This document shows, one piece after another, positions 36,062 through 45,541 of a DNA stretch of 64,000 bases. The notes beneath the pieces are model-generated. The model searched no databases. It was not told the origin of the DNA and worked only from the letters and a program-made list of their open reading frames with translations. Numbering within the stretch: the first letter of the stretch is position 1; each line of letters begins with the position of its first letter. The position numbers and the translations under genes were made by a program. The DNA comes from Chryseobacterium oranimense (GTDB taxonomy: Bacteria > Bacteroidota > Bacteroidia > Flavobacteriales > Weeksellaceae): positions 1,736,001 to 1,800,000 of the forward strand of contig NZ_CP104203.1 in NCBI RefSeq assembly GCF_025244725.1, in the 5' to 3' direction.

Positions 36062-36505
36062 TTAATCAGTGTGTTTTCCTATGTTTTCTATTTCACTTTT
36101 TACCGGAATATGTTTAAAATAATTTATAAGTAATACCGGTACTATTAAAAATAAAGTAAGTCCAAATAAAAAAGAATAAATATATGCACCCCATTTACCA
36201 TCATAATTAATATAAAAACTCACTGAAGCCAAAATTATAATCGTAATACATGTACTATTTAAATATTTAAACATTTTTCTTGATTCCTTAAAAACATGTA
36301 CAAATGTTAAAATCAATAATATAAATGCAATAAAGTTTAAAAAATAAATAGGGACTCTAAATTTAATATACTTTTCGACTAATCTATACCCTTTAAGTAA
36401 AACATTAATTACAAACACTCCATAATAAATAATCCAACCTAAAAGAAAAATGATAGTAAAAAAATAAGCAAACTTATTTTTAAGTATTCTTTCATCGTGA
36501 AGCAT
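36062..36505 (-). CDS. AT-rich four-helix membrane protein, unknown
   Basis: This 147-residue protein has about four hydrophobic segments and a polar C-terminus. I do not recognise a family. Its DNA is visibly more AT-rich than the flanking galE and aminotransferase genes, with long A/T runs and many Ile, Phe, Tyr, Lys and Asn codons. It starts 4 nt after the aminotransferase stop, so it is co-transcribed. The composition contrast suggests later insertion into the cluster. Confidence 0.8.
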   Translation of the reverse strand: MLHDERILKNKFAYFFTIIFLLGWIIYYGVFVINVLLKGYRLVEKYIKFRVPIYFLNFIAFILLILTFVHVFKESRKMFKYLNSTCITIIILASVSFYINYDGKWGAYIYSFLFGLTLFLIVPVLLINYFKHIPVKSEIENIGKHTD

Positions 36506-36509
36506 AATC

Positions 36510-37634
36510 CTATTTCATAAACTCAAGCACCGCATCCGTAATATACTTCAACTGCTCTTCATCCAGTTCCGTATGCATCGGCAAAGAAATAACCTGATCC
36601 AGAAGCTTGTCAGTATTCACAAAGTCTGCATCATTGCTTTCCTGGAAATAGGCTTTCTGCTTTCTCAATGCCACAGGATAGTAGATCATTGCCGGAATTT
36701 CCTTTTCTGCAAGGAATTTCTGAAGCTCATTACGCTTTCCGTTCAGAATTCTTAAAGTATACTGGTGGAATACATGCGTAGAATTTTCTGATCTTTGTGG
36801 AGTAAGAATATCTGCATGTCCTGCAAATGCTTCATCATAATAATCAGCTGCTTTTCTTCTTGCTTCGTTGTAAGTATCCAGATGAGGAAGTTTTTTTCTC
36901 AGGACTGCTGCCTGAATACTGTCCAATCTGGAGTTCACTCCTACTTCATCATGATAATATCTCTCGTACATTCCGTGGTTAACGATTCCTCTCAGACGGT
37001 GTGCCAGTTCATCATTATTTGTGAAAAGAGCCCCGCCATCTCCATAGCAGCCTAAATTTTTGGATGGAAAAAATGAAGTCGTTCCCACCGTTGCCATTGT
37101 TCCCGCATATTTCTCAGTTCCGTCAGAGAATGTATACTGTGCTCCTATGGCCTGTGCATTGTCTTCAATAACATACAGGTTATGTTCTTCCGCGATTTTT
37201 AAGATCTCTTCCATATTGGCACACTGTCCGAAGATATGTACCGGAATAATTGCTTTTGTTCTTGGAGTGATTGCTTTTTTAATTTCTTCCGTAGAAATTG
37301 TGAATGTATCGTAATCTACATCTACCAGTACTGATTTCAGCTTAAGCAGATGAATAACTTCTACTGTAGCGGCAAAAGTAAAATCTGCAGTGATCACCTC
37401 ATCCCCTTCTTTCAGGTCCAAAGCCATCAGTGCAATCTGCAAAGCATCCGTTCCGTTAGCACACGGGATCACATGCTTTACATCTAAATAAGATTCCAAT
37501 TCATTCTGGAAAGACTTTACCTCCGGGCCGTTGATGAAAGCCGCAGAATCCATTACATTTAAAACCGCATTGTCTACATCATTCTTTATCTTGTAATACT
37601 GACTTTGCAAGTCAACCATCTGAATTTTTTTCAT
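36510..37634 (-). CDS. DegT/DnrJ/EryC1/StrS-family sugar aminotransferase
   Basis: This 374-residue PLP enzyme has the Lys in SFFPSKNLGCYGDGGAL and the opening MVDLQSQYYKIKNDVD. IPCANGTDALQIALMAL and VIEDNAQAIGA are typical of the WbpE/FdtB group. It transfers an amino group to a nucleotide-linked keto-sugar in surface polysaccharide synthesis. It heads a minus-strand group with the AT-rich membrane protein and galE. The exact sugar cannot be read. Confidence 0.93.
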   Translation of the reverse strand: MKKIQMVDLQSQYYKIKNDVDNAVLNVMDSAAFINGPEVKSFQNELESYLDVKHVIPCANGTDALQIALMALDLKEGDEVITADFTFAATVEVIHLLKLKSVLVDVDYDTFTISTEEIKKAITPRTKAIIPVHIFGQCANMEEILKIAEEHNLYVIEDNAQAIGAQYTFSDGTEKYAGTMATVGTTSFFPSKNLGCYGDGGALFTNNDELAHRLRGIVNHGMYERYYHDEVGVNSRLDSIQAAVLRKKLPHLDTYNEARRKAADYYDEAFAGHADILTPQRSENSTHVFHQYTLRILNGKRNELQKFLAEKEIPAMIYYPVALRKQKAYFQESNDADFVNTDKLLDQVISLPMHTELDEEQLKYITDAVLEFMK

Positions 37635-37720
37635 AAATAAATATTTGTGTAAAAATAAGGAATTTAAAATCCTATCAAAAATTTTATTGATTTTGTTTTA
37701 TCTTTATAGAAAATAACTTT

Positions 37721-39325
37721 ATGAAAAAACTTTTATTCTTTTGTCTTTTAGTGGGTTACTCTGCTGCAAATGCACAAACGGAGCTTGTTTTTGTTTATTT
37801 TACAGACAAACCGAATAAAGCTGCTTTTTATGCCAATCCGCTTTCTGAACTGAGCCAGAAATCCCTCAACAGACGTACTTCGCTGGGGATTACCCTGAAC
37901 GATCAGGATGCCCCAATTGAACAGTCTTATATCCAGAATCTTCAGAACCTCGGCTTTACTGTTACCGATTATTCCAAATGGCTTAACGGAGCAGCCGTAA
38001 ACGCAACTCCGGCACAGATAACGGTTTTGCAGGCACAGCCTTATGTGCAGTCGGTGGGACGGTTTGCAAAAAATAATACTTCGGTCACTAAAACAGCTGT
38101 TCAGAATAAATGGAATCCGGTTTCTGAAGCTGAAAAAACACTGACTGTTTTTGATTATGGTTCCGGATCCGCACAGATCGACCAGATCAACTTAAGACCT
38201 CTTCACCTTGCCGGGTTTACAGGTACAGGAGTCTCTATTGCGGTTATCGATGCCGGTTTTCCTTATGTGGATACCGGATCTGCATTTGAAAGACTGCGTA
38301 ATAACAATCAAATCAAAGCTGTTTATGACTTTGTCACCAAAACAGCCAATGTATACAGTACCTCCATCAGCAATCACGGATCCGCTGTGTTAGGCGCTAT
38401 AGGCGGATATATCGAAAATACTTTTGTAGGGTCTGCCCCGGATGCCGATTTTTACCTTTACCGAAGCGAAAATGCTGTCGGTGAAATCCCCGAAGAGGAA
38501 TTGTACTGGATAGAAGCAGCTGAAGAAGCAGACAGAAAAGGTGTTGATATTATCACAGCCTCACTTGGATACAATGTTTTTGACGATTCCAGGTACAACT
38601 ACACCTACTCGGATATGAACGGAACTACTTCTTTTATTGCCAGAGCTGCCGAAATAGCAACCAATAAGGGGATTTTTGTTCTTGCAGCAGCAGGAAATTC
38701 AGGAGCCCAGCCCTGGCATTATATTATGACTCCGGCAGATAATTCCAAGGTATTCAGCATAGGATCTGTGGATGCAGCAGGAAGCTCTTCAGGATTTTCA
38801 TCTTATGGGCCTAATTCCTTGGGTGTGGTAAAACCTGACGGAAGTTCAAGAGGAAGTGCTGCGGCAACCGTGACCAACAGTACATTAACCTCAGTTAGCG
38901 GAACATCTATTGCAACTCCCATCGCCGCAGGTGGTGTCGCGTGTTTTATTCAGGCTTTCCCATCGATGAACAGGGAACAGATCAGGACAAAACTCCGTCA
39001 GACCGCTTCTCTATACCCTGCCCACACAGACCAGATGGGGTATGGAATTCTTAATTTTGGAGGCCTTTACAATCAAGTATTGAATACTTCTGAAATAGTG
39101 AAGAAAGAAAAGTTTGCCCTATTTCCCAATCCTGTAAAAAATATTCTGAATATTGCTTCTGAAAGTGAAGTTGTATCATTGGAAATCTATGATAATTTAG
39201 GGAAGCTGATCAGGAAAAATAGAGGGCAGAAATCTGTAAAAGTAGAGGATTTCCCGAAAGGAACGTATTATCTGAAAATTCAGATGAAGAATGATATTTT
39301 TTATGAGAAGTTTTTAAAAGAATAA
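37721..39325 (+). CDS. secreted subtilisin-like (S8) serine peptidase with T9SS sorting domain
   Basis: This 534-residue protein has a signal peptide (cut after ANAQ), an inhibitor-like prodomain, and the S8 catalytic domain. D177 lies in VIDAGFP, H219 in SNHGSAV, N326 in AAAGNSGA (oxyanion hole) and S396 in SGTSIATP. The C-terminal ~75 residues (FALFPNPVKNILNIAS ... GTYYLKIQM) form a type A T9SS sorting domain. It is therefore an exported protease. It is monocistronic. Confidence 0.94.
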   Translation: MKKLLFFCLLVGYSAANAQTELVFVYFTDKPNKAAFYANPLSELSQKSLNRRTSLGITLNDQDAPIEQSYIQNLQNLGFTVTDYSKWLNGAAVNATPAQITVLQAQPYVQSVGRFAKNNTSVTKTAVQNKWNPVSEAEKTLTVFDYGSGSAQIDQINLRPLHLAGFTGTGVSIAVIDAGFPYVDTGSAFERLRNNNQIKAVYDFVTKTANVYSTSISNHGSAVLGAIGGYIENTFVGSAPDADFYLYRSENAVGEIPEEELYWIEAAEEADRKGVDIITASLGYNVFDDSRYNYTYSDMNGTTSFIARAAEIATNKGIFVLAAAGNSGAQPWHYIMTPADNSKVFSIGSVDAAGSSSGFSSYGPNSLGVVKPDGSSRGSAAATVTNSTLTSVSGTSIATPIAAGGVACFIQAFPSMNREQIRTKLRQTASLYPAHTDQMGYGILNFGGLYNQVLNTSEIVKKEKFALFPNPVKNILNIASESEVVSLEIYDNLGKLIRKNRGQKSVKVEDFPKGTYYLKIQMKNDIFYEKFLKE

Positions 39326-39381
39326 TTAAATAACGATTAAACTGGTACAGATGTCTGCAGTCTTTTTAAATTCTTATTTCA

Positions 39382-39410
39382 CTCAGATTTCTCAGATCAC
39401 TCAGATTTTT
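39382..39410. repeat. three CTCAGAT units at 9-nt period
   Basis: CTCAGAT starts at 39382, 39391 and 39400 and is followed by a T-run. A related array (GCAGATT at 9-nt period, then Ts) lies at 43347-43372. Confidence 0.6.
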
Positions 39411-39426
39411 TATGGCAACAAATATA

Positions 39427-39496
39427 TTCAATAGGGACGGGCTTTAGCCCGTTCGTTCAATAATTTAAACCATTTTACCAAAGGCTTTAGCCAAAA
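39427..39496 (+). repeat. two-hairpin GGCTTTAGCC module, copy 1
   Basis: It reads TTCAATAGG, then CGGGCTTTAGCCCG, about 30 nt of variable sequence, then GGCTTTAGCCAAAA. The same order occurs inverted at 53996-54056 and 63506-63570. It lies in the convergent gap between the S8 peptidase and ppc. Confidence 0.88.
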
Positions 39497-39510
39497 TTTT
39501 AATCAATATA

Positions 39511-39541
39511 AAAAAAACGCCTCCCCAATTGGAGAGGCGTT
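39511..39541 (-). terminator. intrinsic terminator of ppc
   Basis: An 11-bp stem AACGCCTCTCC/GGGGAGGCGTT (one G-U on the minus strand) with loop AATT is followed by seven Ts on the minus strand. Confidence 0.9.
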
Positions 39542-39551
39542 CATATATCAT

Positions 39552-42086
39552 TTAAGCTGAATTTCTGCTCGCATTGATGTTTCCAAATAATGACCTGGTC
39601 ACCAGCTTTTCATAAGCCTCTCTGTTTCCTTCTCCTTTCTGGATTTTCATTAAAGCATATTGCTGAATACTCAATAGCGGCAAAACAATCTTTTCTCTTA
39701 TTTTCACAGATTTTCTGGATAACGGATCTTCTTCCTGCAGCATTCGGAAGCCGGTAAGTTCCAGCATGATATCCCTTGAAAGAACATATTCATCATAAAG
39801 AACATTCCAGAATGCTCCGAATTTCGGATTATTTTTGATGTAATACGTCAGCGGAAAATAAGACTTGTTCATACTCATCATAGAGTTCAGGACTAAAGTT
39901 TTAAAGAAATCCGAACCTTTATACAGCTCTTTCACCTCATCCAGCCTTCCCTGCTCTTTCATTTGCTGCATGGCAAATCCGAATCCGAAAAACCCGGGAA
40001 CATTCTGCTTCAGCTGGGACCAGGATCCTACAAAAGGAATGGCCCTTAAATCTTCAAATTTCAGCTCGCTTCCGTTCCCTCTTTTGGACGGACGGCTTCC
40101 GATGTTGGTCTTACCGTAATATTCAAGGGTACTCATCTCCTGAAGATAAGGGACAAACATAGGATGTGCTTTCAGATCCGAGTATTTTTTATAGCTGATT
40201 TCTGCCAGTTCAATGATGAGCTTTCTTTCCTTTTCCGTAAGATCTTTTTTGGAATTTTTAAAAACATCATTTTCAACTCCGGCGGTCAGAAGTTGTTCAA
40301 AATTGTATTTGGCCTGTTCTTTATTTCCAAAAATACTGGTGATCGTCTGTCCCTGTATGGTCAGTTCGATTTTATTGTTCGCAATAGTATTTCCCTGTGA
40401 TGCATAGAAATCATGGGTTTTCCCTCCACCTCTTGCCGGCGGGCCGCCTCTGCCATCGAAGAACACTACTTTAATTCCATTCTGAACGGAAAGTTTAGTT
40501 AAGACTTCTTTGGCTTTATAAATTTCCCAGTTGGCTTTAAGATAACCCCCGTCTTTTGTTCCATCTGAAAAACCAAGCATAATCGTCTGCTGGTTTCCTC
40601 TGCTTTCGAGATGCTTTTTATAAACAGGATTCCGGTAAAGCTCACTCATTACATTTTCAGCATTGGCAAGACCTTCCATCGTTTCAAAAAGCGGAACAAT
40701 ATCCATTTTGATCTCTTCATCCTGATAGCCGCAGATTTTAAAGAACGCATACACATTCATCACGTCTTTTACAGCATCGGAATTGGAAATAATATAGCGG
40801 TTCATTCCTCTCTGTCCATTGAGATTCTGGATCTCGGAAACCTGTGAAACCGTTAATAAAGTATCTTTAACGATATCTTCAAACTGATCTGCATCAACTT
40901 TATGATCAAGCTGGATCAGTTTATTGAATTTTTCTTCTTCCCCGGCCTCGGCATTACCATACACTTTTGCAAAAACGTCATCAATTACTTTTTGATGGAT
41001 TCTGCTGTCCTGGCGGACATCCAATGTAGCAAAATGAGTCCCGAAAATTTTCACACGGTCCCTGAAATTCGCCAGAAGATCCAAAAACAGAGAATTATGC
41101 TCATTCACCAATATTTTTTCTGCTTCATCAGCTTTTTTCAGGATATCATCTGCTGTGATCATCTTTCCGTTGAAAATGGCGCCGTAAAGCTCATCACTCA
41201 GCTGGCTTAATACTTCAGATACTCCTCTGAAACTTAATCTCCTTCTGATAAATTTCAGATGGCTGTAATAAGATTTCAGAATTGCGGAACGGAGCTCTTC
41301 TGACACTCTTTTGGTAACAACAGCGGTCACAAACGGGTTCCCGTCTCTGTCTCCACCCGGCCAGAAACCCAGCTGAATAATATCTTCGTGAAGATGGAAA
41401 TGACCGTTTCCAAACGTCTTTTTGATCTTGGTAAACAGCTCTCCGATTGTATCGTAATACACATATCTTAAATAAGAAATGATGCTTAGTGCTTCATCAA
41501 TTGGCGTTGGCTTTTCTTTATTGACAAATGGAGTTTTCCCCAACTGCTGCAGAAGCATATCAATCTGGGTAACGGAATCGCTGGTAATAGCTCCCCTCAG
41601 ATCCTGGATAATCCTCTGTACCGAGCTTGGATAAAACTGGGTCGGGTGTGCTGTAAACACAACTTTTACCGTAAAATCCTTCAGCTTTTCACGAACTTTT
41701 TCAAGTTTATGATCCTGGTATGAACGTTCGAAAAGATTGGTGACCGTTCCGTTGTCACTTTCGGAATGAAGGCTTGGAAAGGCTGCATCTTCAATACTAT
41801 CAAACAAAACTACCTGTCTTTCAATATACTGTATGATCTTAAAAAGCAGCTCTACTTTCTGCTCTTCCGTCTGAAGATCGGTATGGTTTTTAAAGAATTC
41901 TTCAATAATCTCCTCAGGGGTTTTGCCTTCTTCATATCCGTTTCTGCTTTCCTCGTAAAGGAACGGGAGAAGCATCCCGATATTGGTCATTTTATCATAA
42001 GGCAGGCTCATAAATAATGAATTGTAGATCTGGAACTTATTCTCCACGATCTGCCTGAATTTTTCTGCTCGTTGGTCGTGTATCAT
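39552..42086 (-). CDS. ppc: phosphoenolpyruvate carboxylase
   Basis: This 844-residue enzyme forms oxaloacetate from PEP and bicarbonate to refill the TCA cycle. Active-site motifs are FTAHPTQFYPSS (catalytic His), GFWPGGDRDGNPFVT, MLGFSDGTKDGGYLKANWEIY and VFFDGRGGPPARGGG. The frame is open further upstream, but the ATG at 42086 begins the conserved helix. A -7 box TACATTTG ends only 4 nt before it. Confidence 0.95.
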   Translation of the reverse strand: MIHDQRAEKFRQIVENKFQIYNSLFMSLPYDKMTNIGMLLPFLYEESRNGYEEGKTPEEIIEEFFKNHTDLQTEEQKVELLFKIIQYIERQVVLFDSIEDAAFPSLHSESDNGTVTNLFERSYQDHKLEKVREKLKDFTVKVVFTAHPTQFYPSSVQRIIQDLRGAITSDSVTQIDMLLQQLGKTPFVNKEKPTPIDEALSIISYLRYVYYDTIGELFTKIKKTFGNGHFHLHEDIIQLGFWPGGDRDGNPFVTAVVTKRVSEELRSAILKSYYSHLKFIRRRLSFRGVSEVLSQLSDELYGAIFNGKMITADDILKKADEAEKILVNEHNSLFLDLLANFRDRVKIFGTHFATLDVRQDSRIHQKVIDDVFAKVYGNAEAGEEEKFNKLIQLDHKVDADQFEDIVKDTLLTVSQVSEIQNLNGQRGMNRYIISNSDAVKDVMNVYAFFKICGYQDEEIKMDIVPLFETMEGLANAENVMSELYRNPVYKKHLESRGNQQTIMLGFSDGTKDGGYLKANWEIYKAKEVLTKLSVQNGIKVVFFDGRGGPPARGGGKTHDFYASQGNTIANNKIELTIQGQTITSIFGNKEQAKYNFEQLLTAGVENDVFKNSKKDLTEKERKLIIELAEISYKKYSDLKAHPMFVPYLQEMSTLEYYGKTNIGSRPSKRGNGSELKFEDLRAIPFVGSWSQLKQNVPGFFGFGFAMQQMKEQGRLDEVKELYKGSDFFKTLVLNSMMSMNKSYFPLTYYIKNNPKFGAFWNVLYDEYVLSRDIMLELTGFRMLQEEDPLSRKSVKIREKIVLPLLSIQQYALMKIQKGEGNREAYEKLVTRSLFGNINASRNSA

Positions 42087-42090
42087 ATAA

Positions 42091-42098
42091 CAAATGTA
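42091..42098 (-). promoter_or_regulatory. -7 box TACATTTG ending 4 nt before the ppc start
   Basis: It matches TAnnTTTG on the minus strand. The expected transcription start would coincide with the ATG, suggesting a leaderless message. No matching -33 TTG was found. Confidence 0.45.
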
Positions 42099-42221
42099 AT
42101 GGATTTTGGAATTAAATGAATTGATAAATGACAAAAAATACAGCCTCCGGAACAAAATTATTTTTTGAATACAGCAGTTTAATGATTAATTTTACTTTTC
42201 ACAGAAATTAATCAGTATTCC

Positions 42222-42626
42222 ATGAAAAATATATTCATATTCCTTTTAATGAGTTTTATTTTCACAGCCTGCGGTGAAGATTGTTATAACGCACCTCAGA
42301 CAATAGCTTTTAAATTCGTTAATTCTGACGATGAAAATCTGATCACCAACGGAACACTCACCGCCTATTCTATCAAGGATGAAAACCAGAATGGAGTACA
42401 ATTAACCAAAACATCCGACGACATGATCATTTTAGAAAATGTAGGAGCTTATAATGGAACAAAAAAGTACAATTTCCAGTCTAATATCAAAACTTTTGAT
42501 TTTTCAATACAGTCGTCCGAGTTTAAAGGAGGCTGCGATGGGTATCAGATCAATAAATTAACATTTACAGGCATAGGTATTGATGTAAAAGACGAGAAAG
42601 GATATTATAAAATTATATTGCAATAA
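42222..42626 (+). CDS. small lipoprotein, unknown
   Basis: This 134-residue protein has a lipoprotein signal (MKNIFIFLLMSFIFTAC) followed by a compact beta-rich domain with a second conserved-looking Cys in KGGCDGYQ and another in GEDCYN. I do not recognise the family. A second secreted protein gene follows 38 nt downstream, probably in the same operon. Confidence 0.78.
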   Translation: MKNIFIFLLMSFIFTACGEDCYNAPQTIAFKFVNSDDENLITNGTLTAYSIKDENQNGVQLTKTSDDMIILENVGAYNGTKKYNFQSNIKTFDFSIQSSEFKGGCDGYQINKLTFTGIGIDVKDEKGYYKIILQ

Positions 42627-42664
42627 CTTCAAAAGTCTTCATCCTATTAAGAAAAATAATAATT

Positions 42665-43279
42665 ATGAAAATTATTTCGGCCATTTCTTTTTTGATATCA
42701 GGTTTACTGCTTTCCCAAAATGCAGTTCCCGCCGATTTCAAAAAAATCCCGGAAATCCTTGACAATATTGAACTACTCTACCCCTTCATTGTTCCTGATA
42801 AAGACTATGGCTACTGGAGAGTGCTGATTAATGACCCCGATCCGGATAAAGCAGTGGTTTACGAAAGTCAGATGCCGGATTTCATGACTATTAATGAGCC
42901 TTTTCCTGAGAAAGGTTTTTTTCAGAAATGTGTCGGTGAAAAATGTTTCACATATATTCTGGCCTGCAAAAAGGACAGAGCCATTTATTTTGCGAACGAA
43001 CAGCAGTTGAGGGATTTCATAGGAACCGTAGATAATCTTCCGGAAGCTATTCTGTTGGCTAAAACTTATGGTTTTTCAGTAGATACCGGTAATAAACTCA
43101 GCGGATCCTATAAAATTGAAGACAAACATATTGATCTGTACCTCTCAAAGTCTAAAGGCTGTCCGGAAATTAAAGAATCTTATTTTATAAAGATCAACAG
43201 GAAAAACGGAAAGCTTGAATCAAAAAACAATGGTGTTTATTTTAAAGGTGAAGATTGTAATAAAGCTGTTTCCCAGTAA
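42665..43279 (+). CDS. secreted protein, unknown
   Basis: This 204-residue protein has a signal peptide (MKIISAISFLISGLLLSQ). It contains four cysteines (KCVGEKC, then ILAC, then KGC, plus a C-terminal EDC) that could form disulfides in the periplasm. No catalytic motif was recognised. It is probably co-transcribed with the preceding small lipoprotein. Confidence 0.75.
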   Translation: MKIISAISFLISGLLLSQNAVPADFKKIPEILDNIELLYPFIVPDKDYGYWRVLINDPDPDKAVVYESQMPDFMTINEPFPEKGFFQKCVGEKCFTYILACKKDRAIYFANEQQLRDFIGTVDNLPEAILLAKTYGFSVDTGNKLSGSYKIEDKHIDLYLSKSKGCPEIKESYFIKINRKNGKLESKNNGVYFKGEDCNKAVSQ

Positions 43280-43631
43280 AAGGAGTTATTTTTATTTAAA
43301 AAAATAGAACATTATCTTTAAATAATATTTTGTATTTAATTTTCTCGCTGATTGGGCAGATTACGCAGATTTTTTTTAGCATTTTAAAAAGACTGCTTCA
43401 TCGAATCAACAAAGTTGATTCCCTCCTTTACTTTCTTAAAATATATATGATGAAACATCATCTTTGCGTTAAAAAATCCTATAGCTTTATAATTTTTAAA
43501 GCAATTTCTGTTTAGGGCACCCCAATACAATTACATTGTTATTATAAAACACTTTGATAGGAATTTTAGAATTTCATTAACTCAGTTTTTGTATTGCATT
43601 GCGTAAATTTGAATCAAATAAATTTAGAACA
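43280..43631. other. intergenic region with 9-nt-period GCAGATT array and -7 box
   Basis: At 43347-43372 three GC[T/A]GATT words repeat every 9 nt and run into a T-tract, related to the array at 39382. TAAATTTG at 43604-43611 is a good -7 box for the alcohol dehydrogenase gene. An ORF of 61 codons at 43330-43515 is AT-rich, without signal or motif, and is not supported. Confidence 0.55.
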
Positions 43632-44795
43632 ATGCTTAATTTCGAATTTAAAAATCCTACAAAAATACTTTTTGGAAAAGGTGAAATCGCTAAAATTTCC
43701 CGTGAAGTTCCAAAGGACGCCAGAATATTAATGATTTACGGAGGCGGAAGCATCAAAAACAATGGTGTTTACGATCAGGTAAAAGAAGCTCTGAAAGATC
43801 ATGATTTATATGAATTTGGCGGTGTTCCTGCCAATCCTGAATATGAAGTACTGCTGGATGCCTTAAGCTTTATCAAAGAAAAAAACATCAATTACCTTCT
43901 GGCTGTAGGCGGAGGATCGGTTATTGACGGAACCAAGTTCCTTTCAGCAGCTGCTCATTATGAGGGTGAACCGTGGGATATTCTTAAAAATTCGGTGAGA
44001 ACGTTTGAAGGTGAAGGAATGCCTTTCGGAAGTATCCTTACTTTGCCGGCCACCGGCTCCGAAATGAATTCAGGCTATGTGATATCGAGAAGAGAAACCA
44101 ATGAAAAATTGTCTTCCGGCGGTCCCGGACTTTTTCCACAGTTTTCTGTTTTAGACCCGGAAGTGATCAGAACGATTCCTAAAAACCAGATTGTAAACGG
44201 AATTACCGATGCTTACACTCATGTTCTGGAACAGTATATGACCGCTCCTTCTTCTGCTGATCTTCAGGAAAGAATTGCAGAAAGCATTCTGATCAGCCTG
44301 CAGGAAACAGCTCCTAAAGTTTTGGCCGATGATTTTGATTATGATGCTGCCGGGAATTTTATGTGGTGCTGTACAATGGCTCTCAACGGACTTATCCAGA
44401 AAGGGGTAATCACTGACTGGGCTGTACATGCTATGGGCCATGAACTGACCGCTTATTTCGGAATCGACCATGCAAGAACTTTAGCTGTTATTGCTCCTTC
44501 CCATTACCGTTATAATTTTGAGACAAAGAAAGGAAAGCTTGCTCAGTATGCTGAAAGAGTATGGGGAATCAAAGACGGGACTGTGGAAGAAAAAGCAGAA
44601 AAAGGAATTAAAAAAATGGAGGATTTTTTCCACAGCCTGAATATCAAAACCAAACTTTCGGAATATACGGAAGACTATAAAGGAACTGCAGAAAAAGTGG
44701 AAAAAGCATTCACGGACAGAAACTGGTCCGGACTTGGTGAATACAAAAAACTGACCCCTCAGGACGCCTATAAAATTGTGGAGATGAGTTATTAG
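43632..44795 (+). CDS. iron-containing alcohol dehydrogenase, YqhD/BdhA-like
   Basis: This 387-residue protein opens MLNFEFKNPTKILFGKGEI. Its NAD(P)-binding GGGSVIDGTK and metal-ligand regions ITDAYTHVLEQY and WAVHAMGHELTAYFGIDHARTLAV match YqhD/butanol dehydrogenases. It reduces aldehydes to alcohols with NAD(P)H, probably as aldehyde detoxification. The ATG at 43632 is preferred over an upstream TTG (43599), which falls in front of the -7 box. Confidence 0.93.
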   Translation: MLNFEFKNPTKILFGKGEIAKISREVPKDARILMIYGGGSIKNNGVYDQVKEALKDHDLYEFGGVPANPEYEVLLDALSFIKEKNINYLLAVGGGSVIDGTKFLSAAAHYEGEPWDILKNSVRTFEGEGMPFGSILTLPATGSEMNSGYVISRRETNEKLSSGGPGLFPQFSVLDPEVIRTIPKNQIVNGITDAYTHVLEQYMTAPSSADLQERIAESILISLQETAPKVLADDFDYDAAGNFMWCCTMALNGLIQKGVITDWAVHAMGHELTAYFGIDHARTLAVIAPSHYRYNFETKKGKLAQYAERVWGIKDGTVEEKAEKGIKKMEDFFHSLNIKTKLSEYTEDYKGTAEKVEKAFTDRNWSGLGEYKKLTPQDAYKIVEMSY

Positions 44796-44796
44796 A

Positions 44797-44905
44797 GTTT
44801 CGGGATGCGAGATTCGAGTATGAGAGGTTAATTTCTGCGCTTGAAGTTTATTATTAGGTTTTCAGAACCTGAAATTTGTAACACAAAACCCGAACCTCGC
44901 ATCCC
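44797..44905. repeat. imperfect inverted repeat with GGGATGCGAG arms
   Basis: GGGATGCGAG (44802-44811) pairs with CTCGCATCCC (44896-44905). An inner AGGTT/AACCT hairpin lies at 44856-44870. The words TTTCGGG and AACCCGAACC link it to the elements at 19293 and 47634. Confidence 0.7.
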
Positions 44906-45000
44906 AATCCCTATAAAATTCTTTTATTTATAAACATTCGTTTAAAAAAGCTGGATTTCATTACAAATATTTCAAATTTATTTATATTTTAGCATATTCT

Positions 45001-45008
45001 TAAATTTG
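45001..45008 (+). promoter_or_regulatory. -7 box TAAATTTG ending 5 nt before the lipoprotein start
   Basis: It matches TAnnTTTG, with TTTA 20 nt upstream (44977-44980) as a one-mismatch -33. The expected transcription start falls on the ATG at 45014. Confidence 0.5.
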
Positions 45009-45013
45009 TGAAA

Positions 45014-45475
45014 ATGAAAAAACAGCTACTTTTATTTGCCTTTTCTGCTTTAGCATTAACTTCCTGTAAAGATGACAATATCGAAGCTTATGAATTAGAA
45101 ATGATGAGCGGAGACTGGAAGGTGAGCAAAATAGAAACTATTTCCGGAAAGGACAATAAAACAGTAATTAAGACCGAAACACCTTCTGACTGTGAGGCTA
45201 AAAACATTCTGCATTTCAGAAGTGACTATTATACAAGCTATACCTACTATTCCGAAGTCGGGCTTGAGTGCCAGATGGCAGGAAAAACTGAAGGTAAATA
45301 CACTTACACTGAAGAGTCTAAACTGCTAAGTATAAAAAATGACAATGATACTGAAAGATGGTACAGAGTGGAAGTTCTTACCAGCCATGATCTGAAACTG
45401 GCACAGTTATTCAACTCCTCTGATCAGAACGGTGATGGTGTTGCTGATCTCACCTACGTTAGCTACAAAAGATAA
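45014..45475 (+). CDS. lipocalin-like lipoprotein
   Basis: This 153-residue protein has a lipoprotein signal (lipobox LTSC) followed by SGDWKVSKIE, resembling the GxW opening of the small lipocalin-like domains common in Bacteroidota, then a series of beta strands with two Cys. The ATG at 45014 is chosen over an in-frame GTG at 45008 because of the signal sequence and promoter position. The ligand is unknown. Confidence 0.8.
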   Translation: MKKQLLLFAFSALALTSCKDDNIEAYELEMMSGDWKVSKIETISGKDNKTVIKTETPSDCEAKNILHFRSDYYTSYTYYSEVGLECQMAGKTEGKYTYTEESKLLSIKNDNDTERWYRVEVLTSHDLKLAQLFNSSDQNGDGVADLTYVSYKR

Positions 45476-45481
45476 ATACAG

Positions 45482-45508
45482 ACTCTCGATTTTATCGGGA
45501 GTTTTTTA
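45482..45508 (+). terminator. intrinsic terminator
   Basis: ACTCTCGA pairs with TCGGGAGT (one G-U) around a 5-nt loop and is followed by six Ts. Confidence 0.85.
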
Positions 45509-45541
45509 TTACATTTATAAGATATTTAAAAATTGATTACA

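Noticed and set aside
42087-42155. Longer ppc start giving 23 extra residues
   Set aside because: The extension is hydrophobic and unlike PEP carboxylase; the ATG at 42086 begins the conserved start region, and a -7 box lies inside the extension.
43330-43515. 61-codon ORF in the gap upstream of the alcohol dehydrogenase
   Set aside because: It runs through the repeat array and T-tract, is AT-rich with no motif or signal peptide, and has no promoter or terminator context.
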